Both the position numbers and the translations under genes were made by a program. The notes beneath the pieces are model-generated. The model was not told the origin of the DNA, made no database searches, and was given only the letters and a program-made list of their open reading frames with translations. Shown here one piece after another: positions 11,171 to 23,141 of a DNA stretch of 64,000 nucleotides (the first letter of the stretch is position 1; each line of letters begins with the position of its first letter). Source of the DNA: Antitrichia curtipendula (lineage: Eukaryota; Streptophyta; Bryopsida; Hypnales; Leucodontaceae); the NCBI GenBank assembly GCA_951230915.1, contig OX579634.1, positions 14,410,725-14,474,724 on the forward strand. The letters run 5' to 3'.

Positions 11171-12664
11171 ATAGCCAGATTTTGGATGGAACCGGATTTA
11201 TGAGTAGCAAAAATATTCTATTGAAAAGGGAGGATATCTATGTAGAGACAACAGAGATAAATGGGACAACAATTGTCAATGATTGGATTTCAATAATGGA
11301 TGAAGTTTTTCAAATTTTCAAGTCTCCATCCACAACAATGGCACGAGTGGAAGAAAATGGCAAATACAATGACAAGGGAGGATTCGAGGTGAAGGTCCAA
11401 ATGAATGTGGGCAATGCAAATGTTGAGTCAATTGTCGTATTGGCAAGCAAGAGTAGTGGCTAGGGAACCAAGTATTGGAAATGACAAAGCAAATGAAATT
11501 AAAAAAAAATGTTGATCCATGTTTGATGGGGTCCACAAGCCCAATTTTTGTGAACAATGGCGAAGGCTAGAAGCAACTCATGCAAGATCCCAAAGTATTA
11601 CCATATAACGCTCCTCTATATGCACTATTGAAAACTGCTAGCACACAACTTTGGATGGTTCAAGAAGCTCATAGCTTGGGAAATGGCTTGTTAAAATTTC
11701 AAAAGAAATGTAGCCTTACATCAATCCAAGTAAAACCATTTCATCATCTAGGATTCTAGAGATGATGAAAAGGATGTGACATTGGCTTCAATGTTATATT
11801 GGCATTATGGCCATCTACCACAATGCTCCATCAAATTGTCTGATTCTACACCGTAGTCTTTGAATGCAATGAAGTTAATCATTGAAAGAGGAACAAAAGA
11901 AAAGAAATCAAAGGTCAAAGAATCCACTAAAGGCAAGAAAAAATAATAATGCAGGCTTTTGCAACCTCTCCAACGAAGAGACAAAATGTAGATAGAACCC
12001 TCCTTGATGCATGTCAACTTGTTTCAAAAAGGAAAATAAAAACAGCCCTTTGCCTTAGCAAAGGCAATGGAGAGTCTATATTAAGATTAAAAAGAGAAAA
12101 GAAGAAGGGCAGACCAATGAAATCACTCACATTTAGGCACGTACAGGAGAAAGGATTGACAATTCTACAATCTTCATCAAACGATGTGGAAGACACATCC
12201 GACGATGAAAACGCTAGATGGAGAACTAGATGTGAGAGCAGTGGGTTTGAGGTGAAAAGACCTAGTGATTACAAGCCTAAGGGATTGAAGAGATGTAGGC
12301 TTATGTGTTTAGGTGCTCATGATAAATAGAGCACGTACTAGCAATTGATTGTTTGAACCTTTTATTGTAGTACTAGTTTGCTTATTGATGTTGCAAATAC
12401 CATTAAAGATTTAGTGTTTGCAAAACCAAGAAAGAATCAAATAAAAATTGATTGTCTGCTTCTTTTTTGAATGAAGCATGATATAGTGCAATATAACTGT
12501 ATAATGCAACAACTTTGGCTTCATGGTCATCCTAGTTTTGGTAATTTTGAAAGTGAAGAGAAATACAAGGTTGTATGTGTCATTTCCATCTTTTTCAATA
12601 ACAATTGTAATATAAAAAGTTTCAAAACCACAAGTTCACAACTGATTTTCTAAAATTCACTAGC
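11171..12664 (+). other. Downstream of the hAT relic, unassigned ORFs
   Basis: Open stretches at 11134-11463 and 11949-12329 continue on the same strand and are hydrophilic (the second is Lys/Arg-rich with an acidic run DVEDTSDDENARW). They may be the decayed remainder of the hAT-type element or chance ORFs. I do not recognise a family. Confidence 0.3.
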
Positions 12665-12967
12665 ACTAACTACCAAGTTGTCGTGCGCTTGCACATCCGT
12701 TGATTGTTGTCCGCCAATGCATCTGCCAGCATTCCAACAAGTCCGCCAACAAGTTTGTCGTCCACCACGTCCATTTACCTCATGTTAATTTTTTTTAATA
12801 TGATTTAATTGGTTTTATCTATCCTCAATGTAATGTCCACTACGACCAAACTTTGGACATGATTTTGCCTTGGACATTGATTTTTGTCAACTCTAGATCC
12901 AAGTCCATGGCCTCTTTTGGATTCATTGGAAGCTTTGACGAGCACTCATTAGAAAATATTTCGACCC

Positions 12968-13225
12968 TCAAAGGGGCTGTCAGAATCTGACTTAGGCACC
13001 CTTGGGGTGTTATTATGGAATACTAAGGGAAAAAAAATAATAATAATAATAATAATTAATTAAATTTTTTTTTTGAAAAAAGAAAACTAAAAAAATTTCA
13101 AGTCTGATGTGGCGCTGACGTGGCACCATTGATGCCATGCTGGATTTCACTTTTTGAAAAAAAAAATTAATTTTTTTTCCCTTATTGCACCAGCTCTCGC
13201 AGCCCCTTCCAGAGCTGAAATTTTT
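12968..13225. repeat. Diverged family C-like element
   Basis: GC-rich ends (CAAAGGGGCTGTCAGAATC; CAGCCCCTTCCAGAGCTG) around AT-rich DNA with a GCTGACGTGGCACC motif, the same layout as the family C copies. The alignment is loose and the ends are not exact. Confidence 0.4.
13038..13055. repeat. (TAA)n microsatellite
   Basis: Uninterrupted TAA repeats, six units, inside the diverged family C-like repeat. Confidence 0.8.
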
Positions 13226-13455
13226 TGTAATGAGTTTAGGTGATTTTCAATTTAGTTAAAAATCTCCACCACGTTGGGATTCTAGGATTCTGGGATTCTT
13301 ACAATTGTTGCTGAGTACTCCTCTTGTGATGTCATAGCCCATATAACATCCTACAACTTTTTATCTTTTTTCTCTAACTTTGATTTTTTTTTGGTTATGA
13401 GTGATTACCACGGAGTTGTTTTTATATTATGTAGAAGACTTATCACAAAGATTGG

Positions 13456-13770
13456 TTGAAGCTACTATTTGTTTGCTTCAGAGTAGAAACATTGTCTATA
13501 GCCACCAACCAAGTTATCACTAAGGTTCAAATCTCTGGAATTAAAAAGAGCACTAGACTTGAATCAAAGATTTCAAGGCAAATCTATGGGGTTGAGGGCA
13601 AACTTGTGGGACTTGAAGGAAAGGTGTCTGGACTTGAAGCAAAGATCTCCACGCAAGACCTAATACTCAAGGACATTAGGCGTGAGATCCAAGAGACCAA
13701 GGCAAATATCAAAACCGAATTTAAAGATTTAAAAACTACTATGTTGAAGAAAAACTTTTGGTGGAGATGA
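13456..13770 (+). other. Repeat-associated coiled-coil reading frame, copy 1
   Basis: An open frame of about 100 residues that is almost entirely heptad-like: repeated VEGKLVGLEGKVSGLEAKIS followed by LILKDIRREIQETK, ending LKKNFWWR and a stop. There is no in-frame ATG near its beginning; TTTGCTTCAG/AG at about 13482 could be a splice acceptor, so this may be an exon. A homologous frame lies at 62301-62536 in another repeat, with the same QIxGVE, GLxGK, LKDI, IQxTK and LKKxxFWW pattern. The function is unknown; a long coiled coil suggests oligomerisation, by inference. Confidence 0.5.
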
Positions 13771-14979
13771 GAACAATTGGTTGTATGGTAGCTTGGTTTT
13801 TTTTAGAGGTTAATTTTCATATTGTGCTTTCTTTGTGAATAAACTAAGGAAGCTATGAAGTTCTCAACTACTAGTTGCATTGTTGTTCAGAGTTGTCAAG
13901 ACATCATGACGTCTAAAGTCACGTCCGGTCCTTGGATGCTAGCCCTTTGGATGTCCTATGACATTCAAATTTTTGAAATTTTACCGAAAAGAGTAAATTT
14001 TCTTATTTGTCTGTAGTAGTCGTATGCTAGTGTCCGTAGTGGCTTTCCAAATTGATTGCGTCCGTCCACATTGTTTTCCACCAGATTTCGTGGCCGTGAC
14101 TAGGTGGGCGGTTTGGCGTCCACCCCATTTGATAGTGTCCCCTTAATAGGGTGGCCAAGATGAGGCGGACGATATACCATCAGTCAGATCCAATGGATGC
14201 AAGTGAATGGACTGTTCAACATCCGTCCTATCCGATGATGGGACCACGTTTGCCCCAATCGACAACGTCCATTTGTCCATCTGCTTGATTGACGATTCTC
14301 AACTTCCAAGGCTACCAAGCTATCCATCCGGCACCATCCAATGTTTGTTGTTTGAATGTCCGGTTGTTCACCAGCAGCTACGTCCATCTAATAGACGTGA
14401 TAGAAGGATTCCAATTCTCAAGACTTTCCAAGCCGCTAAAATTCACCCACTCTCCATATATACTTCGATTTTACTATATATATTACAAGGATACAATTTT
14501 TATTGTAATGGAGACAATCATTTAGTGAAGTGATGTTTCTTGTAAAAAAAAGTGAATGACAGTTGAATCTCAAAATTTCATCAAATAATTCCAAACAATT
14601 TTAGAATTTTCTACCTCATAAAGTTATACCTAATTATCTATTTTTACTTAATTATTTTATCAATTTCTTTATATTTGGATATTTTTGTGCAAAATATAAA
14701 GTAACTCTTTATTCCTTCATCAATTCATTATAATTCTTTTAATTTTATGAAAAATAAAATGAACCTTTATTACAGATCTTTCACTTTATTAAATTTGAAG
14801 GTATAAATTTTTTTGATTTTTTGTTTGAAACTTTTATAATAGCTTGTTTTTTGCATAAAATAATTTTGGATATGAAACTTATAGAATATGAAAGTTGTTT
14901 GATTAAATCATCAAGTCTACAAACCCCTTTGATATAAAAAAACCACTAGAAATTACCATTTCACATGCAAAGATAAAGT
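13771..14979. other. Intergenic DNA with GTCC-rich text
   Basis: The section 13910-14410 is richer in GC and carries scattered GTCCGTCC, GTCCATCTG and CGACAACGTCC words resembling the direct repeats at 61402-61662 and 62588-62834. It may be a diverged flank of the coiled-coil element. No gene is recognised. Confidence 0.3.
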
Positions 14980-15933
14980 TTAACCCCTAAAGGACCAAAC
15001 ACTGTTTTTTGACAACATAGCATTTTGGGGCAGCTCACCACGAATGGAATTTTTATTTTTTTTCTTTGAAATTTTCACACAAGATGTGCCCGAAGAGTAG
15101 CTTTAGGGCCCAACAGTTTTCATAACTTTTGACCACATGGTTAAAAAGTTATGGTATGATATGTAGTTTTCACTGTTCGGCGGGCAGTCCGGGCAGCAAA
15201 AAAAACTTCTTTAAAAATCATTTTCTAGAGAAATAAAAATTTGAAATTGGTTCTCTAGATTTATGTGCACAAGGAAAGCTTTGAATCATTCCACTTTGAT
15301 TTATGAGATGAAAGTTATGAGGAATTTTAGTTGTGGGTAGTTTGTGGGTAGTTATGGAATCTCTACTCTAAAATAAACTTTGAAGTCCTTTATTTAATTC
15401 AATTTTCAATATTTTGGGAAAAAAATATAAACACAAGGTGTAGATTGTTTATTACAACATTACAACCGTTGGGATTGGCATTTTTCAATTCCATAATTAA
15501 ATCCTTAACAATTTAGTGTTTTGAATCATTTTCTACTTCTTTCTACTTACTATTTTTTTCCTATATGTTGTACAATTCCAAATGATCTCAAAATTTTTCA
15601 AGCATGTAGCTGACTTGCTTTGAAGAATGAATCCAAAGAGTTACCACCATTTTGGACATTTTTTCATACAAATGTGACCATGTGAAGTGCAGCTGCCCGG
15701 TTTTTCGCAAGGACAAAAAAAGGGTTTTTGTCACTTCAAATGCTAATATCTTGCAATCTACACGGTGGAAATTTCTGAATTTTTTTCCAAATCTTCTCAA
15801 ACTAGCTTACTACAAGATCCTACGGTCACATGTGTCCAAAAATGTTTTTTTTCCAAAATTTGGTACTTGTACTAGAAGTGGCAGTTTGGGAGCGTTTTTT
15901 GTGAAAACATAGTCAAAAACCTTTAGGGGTTAA
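14980..15933 (+). mobile_element. TTAA-ended element, family A copy 1 (piggyBac-like ends)
   Basis: 954 bp from TTAA to TTAA. The left end is TTAACCCCTAAAGGACCAAA and the right end is ACCTTTAGGGGTTAA, forming terminal inverted repeats of about 14 bp. The interior has no transposase; ORFs inside are short. It is closely related to 24300-25202 (TTTGAAATTGGTTCTCTAGA-like and CAACCGTTGGGATTGGCATT-like blocks) and more distantly to 28693-29643, 38118-39023 and 59590-60471. TTAA followed by CCC is the hallmark of piggyBac-type elements; this would be a non-autonomous member. Confidence 0.7.
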
Positions 15934-18190
15934 AGTATCATAATTTTTTTGGAGGGAGGAGGGGTATTCAACCATAGGACCCTACTAGACTAGTATGAAT
16001 TTTTTTTGGAAATTAAGACAACCAATATTTCTTGTTTAACTAGTATGACTACATTATATGTATTTGAATTCCAAATAACTTAAATTCTTCGATAGGACAA
16101 ATTTTGAATTCACATCAATTTATGCTGAAGACTTTAGTTCTTAGCATTAACATTATGAAAGAATAAATTTATTTTATTTTTTAAACAATGTCAAACTGCA
16201 CTATATACAATATAGGAAAAACTATATTGCTAATGGTTCTAGGATAGATTTGTGTAAACGTAATACCAACAAAAATATTGATCTAAAAAGAAAATTCAAA
16301 CATTTGGAACTCTTTATTTATTTTTATTATGGAAAATGAATTCATAAATGGATCTAGTATATTAATTTGTAAATGAATTTCCTTAGATTGCTTCCTAAAC
16401 ATATAGCTTTCAATTTTTACAAGAATTATCTAGATGGTCAATCAAATCTTTTTACACTATATGGAAAACTAAACATTAGGATTTTCAAATTTCCATGCAT
16501 CAAGTTATTAGATGGTATATATAGAAAAAAATAGCCTTATTAAGATAGAAGTGTTTTAAAATAATTTTGAGTCCCATATCCACATAAATATGTAGAACTT
16601 ATAATATAAACTTACTCTATTATGTTGAATCTAAATTTGATTTATATATAAATATATATACACATATATTGATACTCTCTCTAAATATTTCTCCTATACT
16701 TTAAAAATATGTCAAAGGAAACCTTAGGTAGTCATTGCCTAAAAAGTAGTAAGTACAAAGTCTCATCATAATCAGAATGGCAACTTTGGTGTAAAGTGTA
16801 GGTTATTGTCATTTTTGTCTTCATCTATTTTTTGTGCTTAGAATTTTTGAAAGAAGCCAAGTGTATGAACATTTTGTTGTAGAATTTATGTTGTTAGCTT
16901 ATGAACTAAATTTTGGACTGAAAATGGCTAGGTTAAACTTGTTTTCTAAGGTTTTGTTTATTTGATTGTTGCAATTGATTAACAAAGTGTTCCAAAAGAA
17001 CATTGCCAAACACTTAAGTCTTTTTTACCAAAATTTTGAAGAACTATGCATTTTCTAGCTTTGCAAAACTTGAATTTCTAGGTCTTGAAAACGTTTGTGC
17101 AGAGCAATATTTGTAAGCTTTAAACAAAATTAAGCTTTCCAAAAAACTACATGATGAATATATGATGACTATGGGTTGTTTTTTAAAACACTTCTATTGT
17201 ATGTTTTTAGAAAAAAAATTGTAAACCTCTTTTAAAAAAAATACTAGTGTATCCCCTTTGAAATTTTGTTTTCAATATTTTTCATCAAATGAAAAAATGA
17301 CACGTGAATCTTTCTAGTAATTAATGTATGGTTTTCATTGTTTTTGGCAATTTGTCACTATGTATCCAAAAGTGGGAGTTACTACCATCCCCAAGTGTCT
17401 AAAAGTCTCTGAAATTGACATTCTACCACAATTTACTCAAAGAGGCAGTAACTACCTTACTACTTATCCTAATGAGCAATTGTGATGCTTCCTAATTGCT
17501 ACCTAATCTATATTTCACTCTAATTTTTCACTTTTAAGAGTGAAGAAAAGGATTGCACTTTACAAATTAGGTTCAAAAAATTCTCCTCCCCAACTTCATA
17601 ATCCAATTGACTACAACTATACGGGTTTAGCAAACATCACTCCATTCTTATACAAGAGGGACTAACCACAACAAATGCAAGCTAATATAATTTAACAAAA
17701 AAATTGAATGCAACAATAGCAACGGAAGAGAAAATATATGCACTCAAGGTTTTGAATTTGGACTGACTTTCCTATTCAAGTCTCACCTCTTTGGTGCCAA
17801 ATATCCCCCAAAGTGAGGCTATGTAGGTGTTTTGGAGTGATGTATGACCTTCAAATTTGAATACAGTGTGAAGCTACAAGTCCCAATTTACAACTCTCTA
17901 CCAATTAAAATTTGAGGGGTTAATGGAACCGTTGGAACTTTGGATGTAGTGTGAAACACTTCTTAGTGCAATTATTAAATATTTAATTTTGAATAAGTTG
18001 TTGTCGGGAATGTTTTGACTTGCTATATCGTATTCCCCTATGATTATTAGCCTCCATTGAGTGGATAAATGTGCACATTAGATTGTTTTACAACAATGAA
18101 AGTTGAAAGTCATTCATCAATAAACAATTTTATACATCCTTATAGGTGTCAATACTATTATGACTTTGCTTGAAAAGTTGATTGAAGGTG
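15934..18190. other. AT-rich intergenic region, nothing recognised
   Basis: No ORF of useful length, no terminal repeats and no RNA gene were found. Short TATATA runs near 16640-16670. Confidence 0.5.
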
Positions 18191-18550
18191 TAAGATAAGT
18201 AGCCTATAATAGGCAAAATGATTGATTTGCCTTGTTGGCATTCTTGAAATAAATAAAAAATTTACATAAAGACAAGTGTGAGAAATAGGAGAAGAATTGA
18301 AATTATATATTTTTTGATATATTATGAACTTGATATGAATTTATGAAGTGTAATACCCAATTGACCAAAAAGAGCCTCTAGGTTACCCCAAAGTTGACAA
18401 AAAATATATCCATAATAGTCATCTTATTCACCTAAAGTGGTCACAATATTTTCTAATATGGCTACAACATGTTGGCCTAAAAAAATCACTTCTTGTGATG
18501 AATTTCTCCTAAAAGGTGGTAGTTACTATTGCAATCAATAACCCCTAAAC
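18191..18550 (+). mobile_element. Family D MITE, copy 5, degenerate
   Basis: Starts TAAGATAAGTAGCCTATAAT, a mutated family D end, and keeps the internal order of the family (TTTGCCTTGTTGGCAT, AAGACAAGTGTGAG, TATTTTCTAATATGGC). The right end is not recognisable. Confidence 0.5.
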
Positions 18551-20034
18551 GTTAAATCCTCCCCTAGAATTGATGGTTTGAAATAAATCATCATAAAATA
18601 TTATATAGAAGAATATTTCGGAATTGATATACAAATAAAAATTGTAGACTTTGAATTCTAGATTCCATCTGTACGGTTATATTCACCAATGCTACCACCA
18701 ATATTTTTTTATAAATTTTGAAAGGAAAAATTTAAAATTCCTTCTAAATTCAATTATAAGCAAAATATTATCATTTTCTTAGTAAAACTTGGTGGAATGG
18801 ATTTGAAATGAGGGTCTTGTGACATGTTTGTTTCTTTAGATTTTTGTGTTTTCTAAATCTATGACCTCATTTTGGCAAATCTAGTTTTGAACTAGAGTCC
18901 ATGCAATTTTGGCTTGGTTAACCACTTGACATAGTTCCACATTTACAATTTTAGAAGAATGTGTGTACTCAAGTATCACCAAATCCAACCATTAGATAGT
19001 ACAACAACTTGATAAAATGTCTCCACAAATTGAATGACTTTCATCCAAGTAGTAAAGAGACAAAAACTTGAGTTTCTACATTTGTTCATCATCCATAAAT
19101 TGGACATTAAAGAACATAGAGGTTAATCACTCCATCACCAACATTCAAGACATTGGTTGTAGCCACTAATTCAACCTAATGTAGTCCAAACTCATTTATT
19201 TGATGCAAAAAAGTTGATGCAAGAGTTTAATTGATCATTCCCTAGGTGCTCTCATGGATTTTTTAGTGTCAAAGGTTGGTTACCTCACTCATAGAATGAC
19301 TTTGAAAATGACAAATTCCAAGCTTAGACTTGGTTTCCATGATTATAAATCAAAGTATCCAAATCATGCTACCTCCCTCTATTGTTGAAAAATGAGGTCT
19401 ATGGAAAGTAACAAGCTTTTTAGTGAATGGTTATGGGGTCTTTCTCAAGGCACTTCAAACATGCACCTATTGAACACTTTGAAGTTTCCTCTAGCATATA
19501 CTTTGAAAATTCATTAAACAATACAAAAATTCTCCAAGTTTTAATTTTTTTTAATAAGAATGATTCCGATTTGTCTACAAGGGAAAAATGACACCTAATT
19601 GCGATTCTGATGCCATCTATACGCACCAGCTTATAATGAACGGGAATGGGTATTTCTACTTTACACACAGCAGATTGTAACAACAAAACGAGGACCACAA
19701 AGTTCGGTAAAGCAGGAGAGAAGTGACCAGTGAAAATGATGAATTGAACCGTTCTTCTGATCCAAGGAGAAATAACAAAATAAACCAGGTAACCTGAGAA
19801 ACACGAGTCACCTCTGTTACTACCACTTTACATGCCTCTTGAAAGCAAGTGAAACCTTGCACTCAAAATAGGCTGGGAATCCAATTCATGTGTTCTTCCA
19901 AATTCAATCTAATCTGACAGCGTATACAAATCTGCACTAAAAGGCGACGACCATTACGGTATAATTCCACCTTCAACGCAGGAAGAAAAAATGTGCTTGG
20001 CCAAAGCCATCCAAGTGATGGCTTCGGCATCTTG
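18551..20034. other. AT-rich intergenic region, nothing recognised
   Basis: No supported feature. The last few hundred bases are downstream of the HUB-like gene on the minus strand and may hold its 3' untranslated region. Confidence 0.5.
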
Positions 20035-21202
20035 CTAAATGTAGACATTTCGGACATCGCTCTGGCCAAATGGAATCCCACAACCGGGACATTTTCGATG
20101 TCTGATCTCCAAGTTCCTCTGGATGCAGGGACCGCAAAACAAATGAAAGCACTTCGTGATGACGACCTGTCAACCATTACAATAAAATCAGTACAAGCTG
20201 ACACAGTAAATTGTAAGTTGCGCCAAAAAACTTAGAAAATAATCAGGGATAACCCTATCTGTCAAAGGGAAGAGCATTCTTACTTCTTTGGGACGATCAT
20301 GACAGACGCTACACTTCAGGATGGCCTTGTATTCTTTGATCTCCTCCTGTAACCGTTCTATTCCGGAACCCCTCTCATGATGCGATCGCAGCCGTGCCAA
20401 CTTACTGTTCAGCGCCTCTAGCTCGTCTTGAACCCTTCGTTTCTCAAATCTAAGCCACCAAACAAGTTGCTCAGCGGATATAGGGAAAGTGTGCTTCGAC
20501 AAGAACTTACATGGCTGAGGGTCCAAATCATAAACCCACAAACGAGCAAAATCTTGATGAATTGTACTAATCATGCCTGTTAGTACTGTGGGCGGAAAAA
20601 TAATGTTGCCTTAAAAAATCACTCTACTCTAAGTAAACAAGGTGGGAGCATCGACATGTGCATCAAGCTCTCTCTTCTTTTCTCTCTTCCTGTATCGTGC
20701 GACCTCCAAAATTTGCAGTTTTGGGACACACAGGACTGAACAAACATGATGTTGCTGTGGGTTGCATCCTTGGGGTTTTTTAGAAATTTAGCGATGATGA
20801 CTTCGGTGACGTCTCTCACTAACCACCTACGACAGATAAAACATTGAACGTGAATTTCATTAAAATGGCGGCATTCCAGAACTTTGGCGGTTTTACATCT
20901 ATACCTGTCCTAGATGTTCAGGCAAAATAGCAGATTTTATATGCCGTTTTAACGAAATTGACGTTATTGGTAGAAGTGGAATGTTATTGATTTATATATA
21001 TCACAGTTCGCCTCACCTTTCTTTGTCAAGCTGCTGTTGAGCCTCAGCAAGTTTAAGCCCACGATCTTCAATCCTTTTATTTGCAGCTTCCAGTGCAGTC
21101 TTTGTAGAGACGAGCTCCTTCTCATTTTCAACCGTTTTTCCGTTTCAAAGTCTCCAAAGACAATGTAAGTTGTCCAGCATTGTCCATGACCTTGCCTGTT
21201 TG
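20035..21202 (-). pseudogene. C-terminal exons of a HUB1/HUB2-like (Bre1) H2B E3 ubiquitin ligase, frameshifted
   Basis: Exons on the minus strand: 21202-21017, 20449-20284, 20166-20035 (stop), with GT-AG junctions in phase. The last two exons give a coiled coil (EKRRVQDELEALNSKL; GIERLQEEIKEYKAILK) and a complete C3HC4 RING: CSVC, CFHLFCGPC, CPGC, ending QSDVRNVYI. This is the diagnostic tail of plant HUB proteins, which monoubiquitinate histone H2B in the nucleus as a HUB1-HUB2 complex. The first exon reads in frame as GQLTLSLETLKRK and then needs a shift at the five-T run 21135-21139 to reach TVENEKELVSTK; one base too many. The remaining roughly 700-800 N-terminal residues of the family are not seen; the 200-N gap begins 300 bp upstream. 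Either a truncated pseudogene or a real gene with a sequencing error and missing sequence. Confidence 0.8.
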
Positions 21203-21504
21203 CTCTTATGTATGATCTAGCCTGGACAAAGATACGCACAGAATTCATGTTGTGACATCTAGCAACAAAACAGAGGGTTGAGCAAAAAAAATGATCTTCC
21301 GAAATATAACTGGAAAAACAATATCTGGCTGAGTGCATATTAAGACTGAAAATGTAGAGCAACATGGAATCTCGTGTAAAGATGATACAGTGGTTCCAGA
21401 CCTGGACTGAGACAGGCTTCAAACAACCACAAGGCAAATTGGGCAAGCCAATTTTTTTTAGTTGCAAAAAAAGAGGCTATGTTATGATTAGGGGATTCTT
21501 TTTT

Positions 21505-21704
21505 NNNNNNNNNNNNNNNNNNNNNNNNNNNNNNNNNNNNNNNNNNNNNNNNNNNNNNNNNNNNNNNNNNNNNNNNNNNNNNNNNNNNNNNNNNNNNNNN
21601 NNNNNNNNNNNNNNNNNNNNNNNNNNNNNNNNNNNNNNNNNNNNNNNNNNNNNNNNNNNNNNNNNNNNNNNNNNNNNNNNNNNNNNNNNNNNNNNNNNNN
21701 NNNN
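21505..21704. other. Assembly gap (200 N)
   Basis: Exactly 200 ambiguous bases, a conventional placeholder length, so the true distance across it is unknown. ORFs crossing it are artefacts. Confidence 0.99.
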
Positions 21705-22417
21705 ATTTGTCCAAGACAAGGCGAAGATCGATCGACCCTGACTGGCCGATCGACTGTCCCGGAAAGAAACTGCGAAAGTTGATCCGATCCGTCCATGCGA
21801 GCTGATGAACCTCGATCACACCCACAATAGCTTCTGTTTCCGGTCTAGCTAGACATGGAGATCGACGACTGTGGTACAGTATCCATTGGGCCATTGCGAC
21901 AAGCCATAATTGACTGTAGTTTATCAAGCATAATTGACTGTCAGTAGTGTTAATTATCGACAGTAGGATCGGAGTACGTGGTTGCAGGACTGCACTCGAT
22001 CCAGGCTGCATGCTGCTTCGATCGAAAACAAACAAGCAAGGCAGCGTTCCCAACTCGATCGAGCCAGCCTGGGGTTGGGTGAAAGTTCTCTGTAAGTTAG
22101 TAGGACGAGCTAGACCGCCATGCCAGAAGTTCAGGAGCCCAACAAGAGACGTACGTACCCAGCTCGTCCTGCCCGTATCGATCAACGTAACGCACGGCAG
22201 TCCAGGCAAGCCGCGTGTATTCGATTGTTGGTGTCGGCCTTTTCCATCGGAAGCATAATAACCAGTGGCGTCGTCCCTTTCGCTGCCCTTGTTTTGTGTG
22301 CGCTTTATTCCTTTCTTCTGTATCAGCAGGGATCTTCAGTTCTTTTTCCTCCTCACTCACTCACCTTCGGCCACCTGCTCTTTCCCCCATCAGTCATCGA
22401 TCGATCTCACTAACCTT
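21705..22417. other. Less AT-rich block beside the gap, unassigned
   Basis: Composition differs sharply from the flanks: many CGATCG/GATCGA words and balanced bases, similar to the region upstream of the methionine gamma-lyase. Several overlapping ORFs occur, but none gives a recognisable protein. It could be promoter or 5' leader of a gene lost in the gap. Confidence 0.35.
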
Positions 22418-22662
22418 TTAACCCTTAAAACGATGAGCCGGCCACTGTGGAAATCATTCTTTTTGCCGGGTATCGTGTGAAGTGTTAGCTTAAAAAATGA
22501 AAAAAAGCGCTCATTGGAAGTCAAGCTAAGGTAATGTAGAAGACCTTCTCTTTTCACACAAATTTTGGAGGATGAAAAGTCAGTTGCACTTTTGTCCTGC
22601 ACAAAAAGATTCTTTACCATTTAGTAGCTGAAAAACGTCCTCCACAACCTTTATGGGGTTAA
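22418..22662 (+). mobile_element. TTAA-flanked MITE, family B copy 4
   Basis: 245 bp with TTAA at 22418-22421 and 22659-22662. The ends TTAACCCTTAAAACGATG and CCTTTATGGGGTTAA are inverted relative to each other. The interior is family B (GTAGAAGACCTTCTC, CAGTTGCACTTTTGTCC). This is the best-preserved copy. Confidence 0.7.
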
Positions 22663-23141
22663 GCGTAGACTAGGTTTTGGTGATGAAGCTTTTTTTGCAG
22701 TGGAGGAGATGGTGTAAAGTAGGTGAGGTTCGAAAAGTGCACAAGCTTTAAAATCGCCCGTCTCTTCAAATGTGTACTATTTGTACATGGTGCTTTTTTA
22801 TAGCCTTCAGTAATGTACAAATAATGTACAGTCGGGTACTGAAAGTTTACAAATTCTGTTTTGGAGCCATTCAAATTTTTCTTACAATGTGCATTATAAT
22901 TGATATATTTTTTTGTAAGCATAATTATTGTTGCAACCATACCCAAATTTTAGTTTCAAAAAAACAAAACTCCATTTTCGATGAATTGTTTCATTTAAAA
23001 TTCGTGATTTCACATTATCATTGATTGAAAATCACTGGTGATGAATTTTTTTAATTTTTATTGCATAGATTTGTAAGAAACATCTATATGCACATCTTTC
23101 CTTCAACAAGCATCTCCAAAAAAAAGCTTCCAAGTTCCATC
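22663..23141. other. AT-rich spacer, nothing recognised
   Basis: No gene or repeat structure supported. Confidence 0.5.

Noticed and set aside
21340..22209. 289-codon minus-strand ORF
   Set aside because: It is open only because it crosses 200 N bases.
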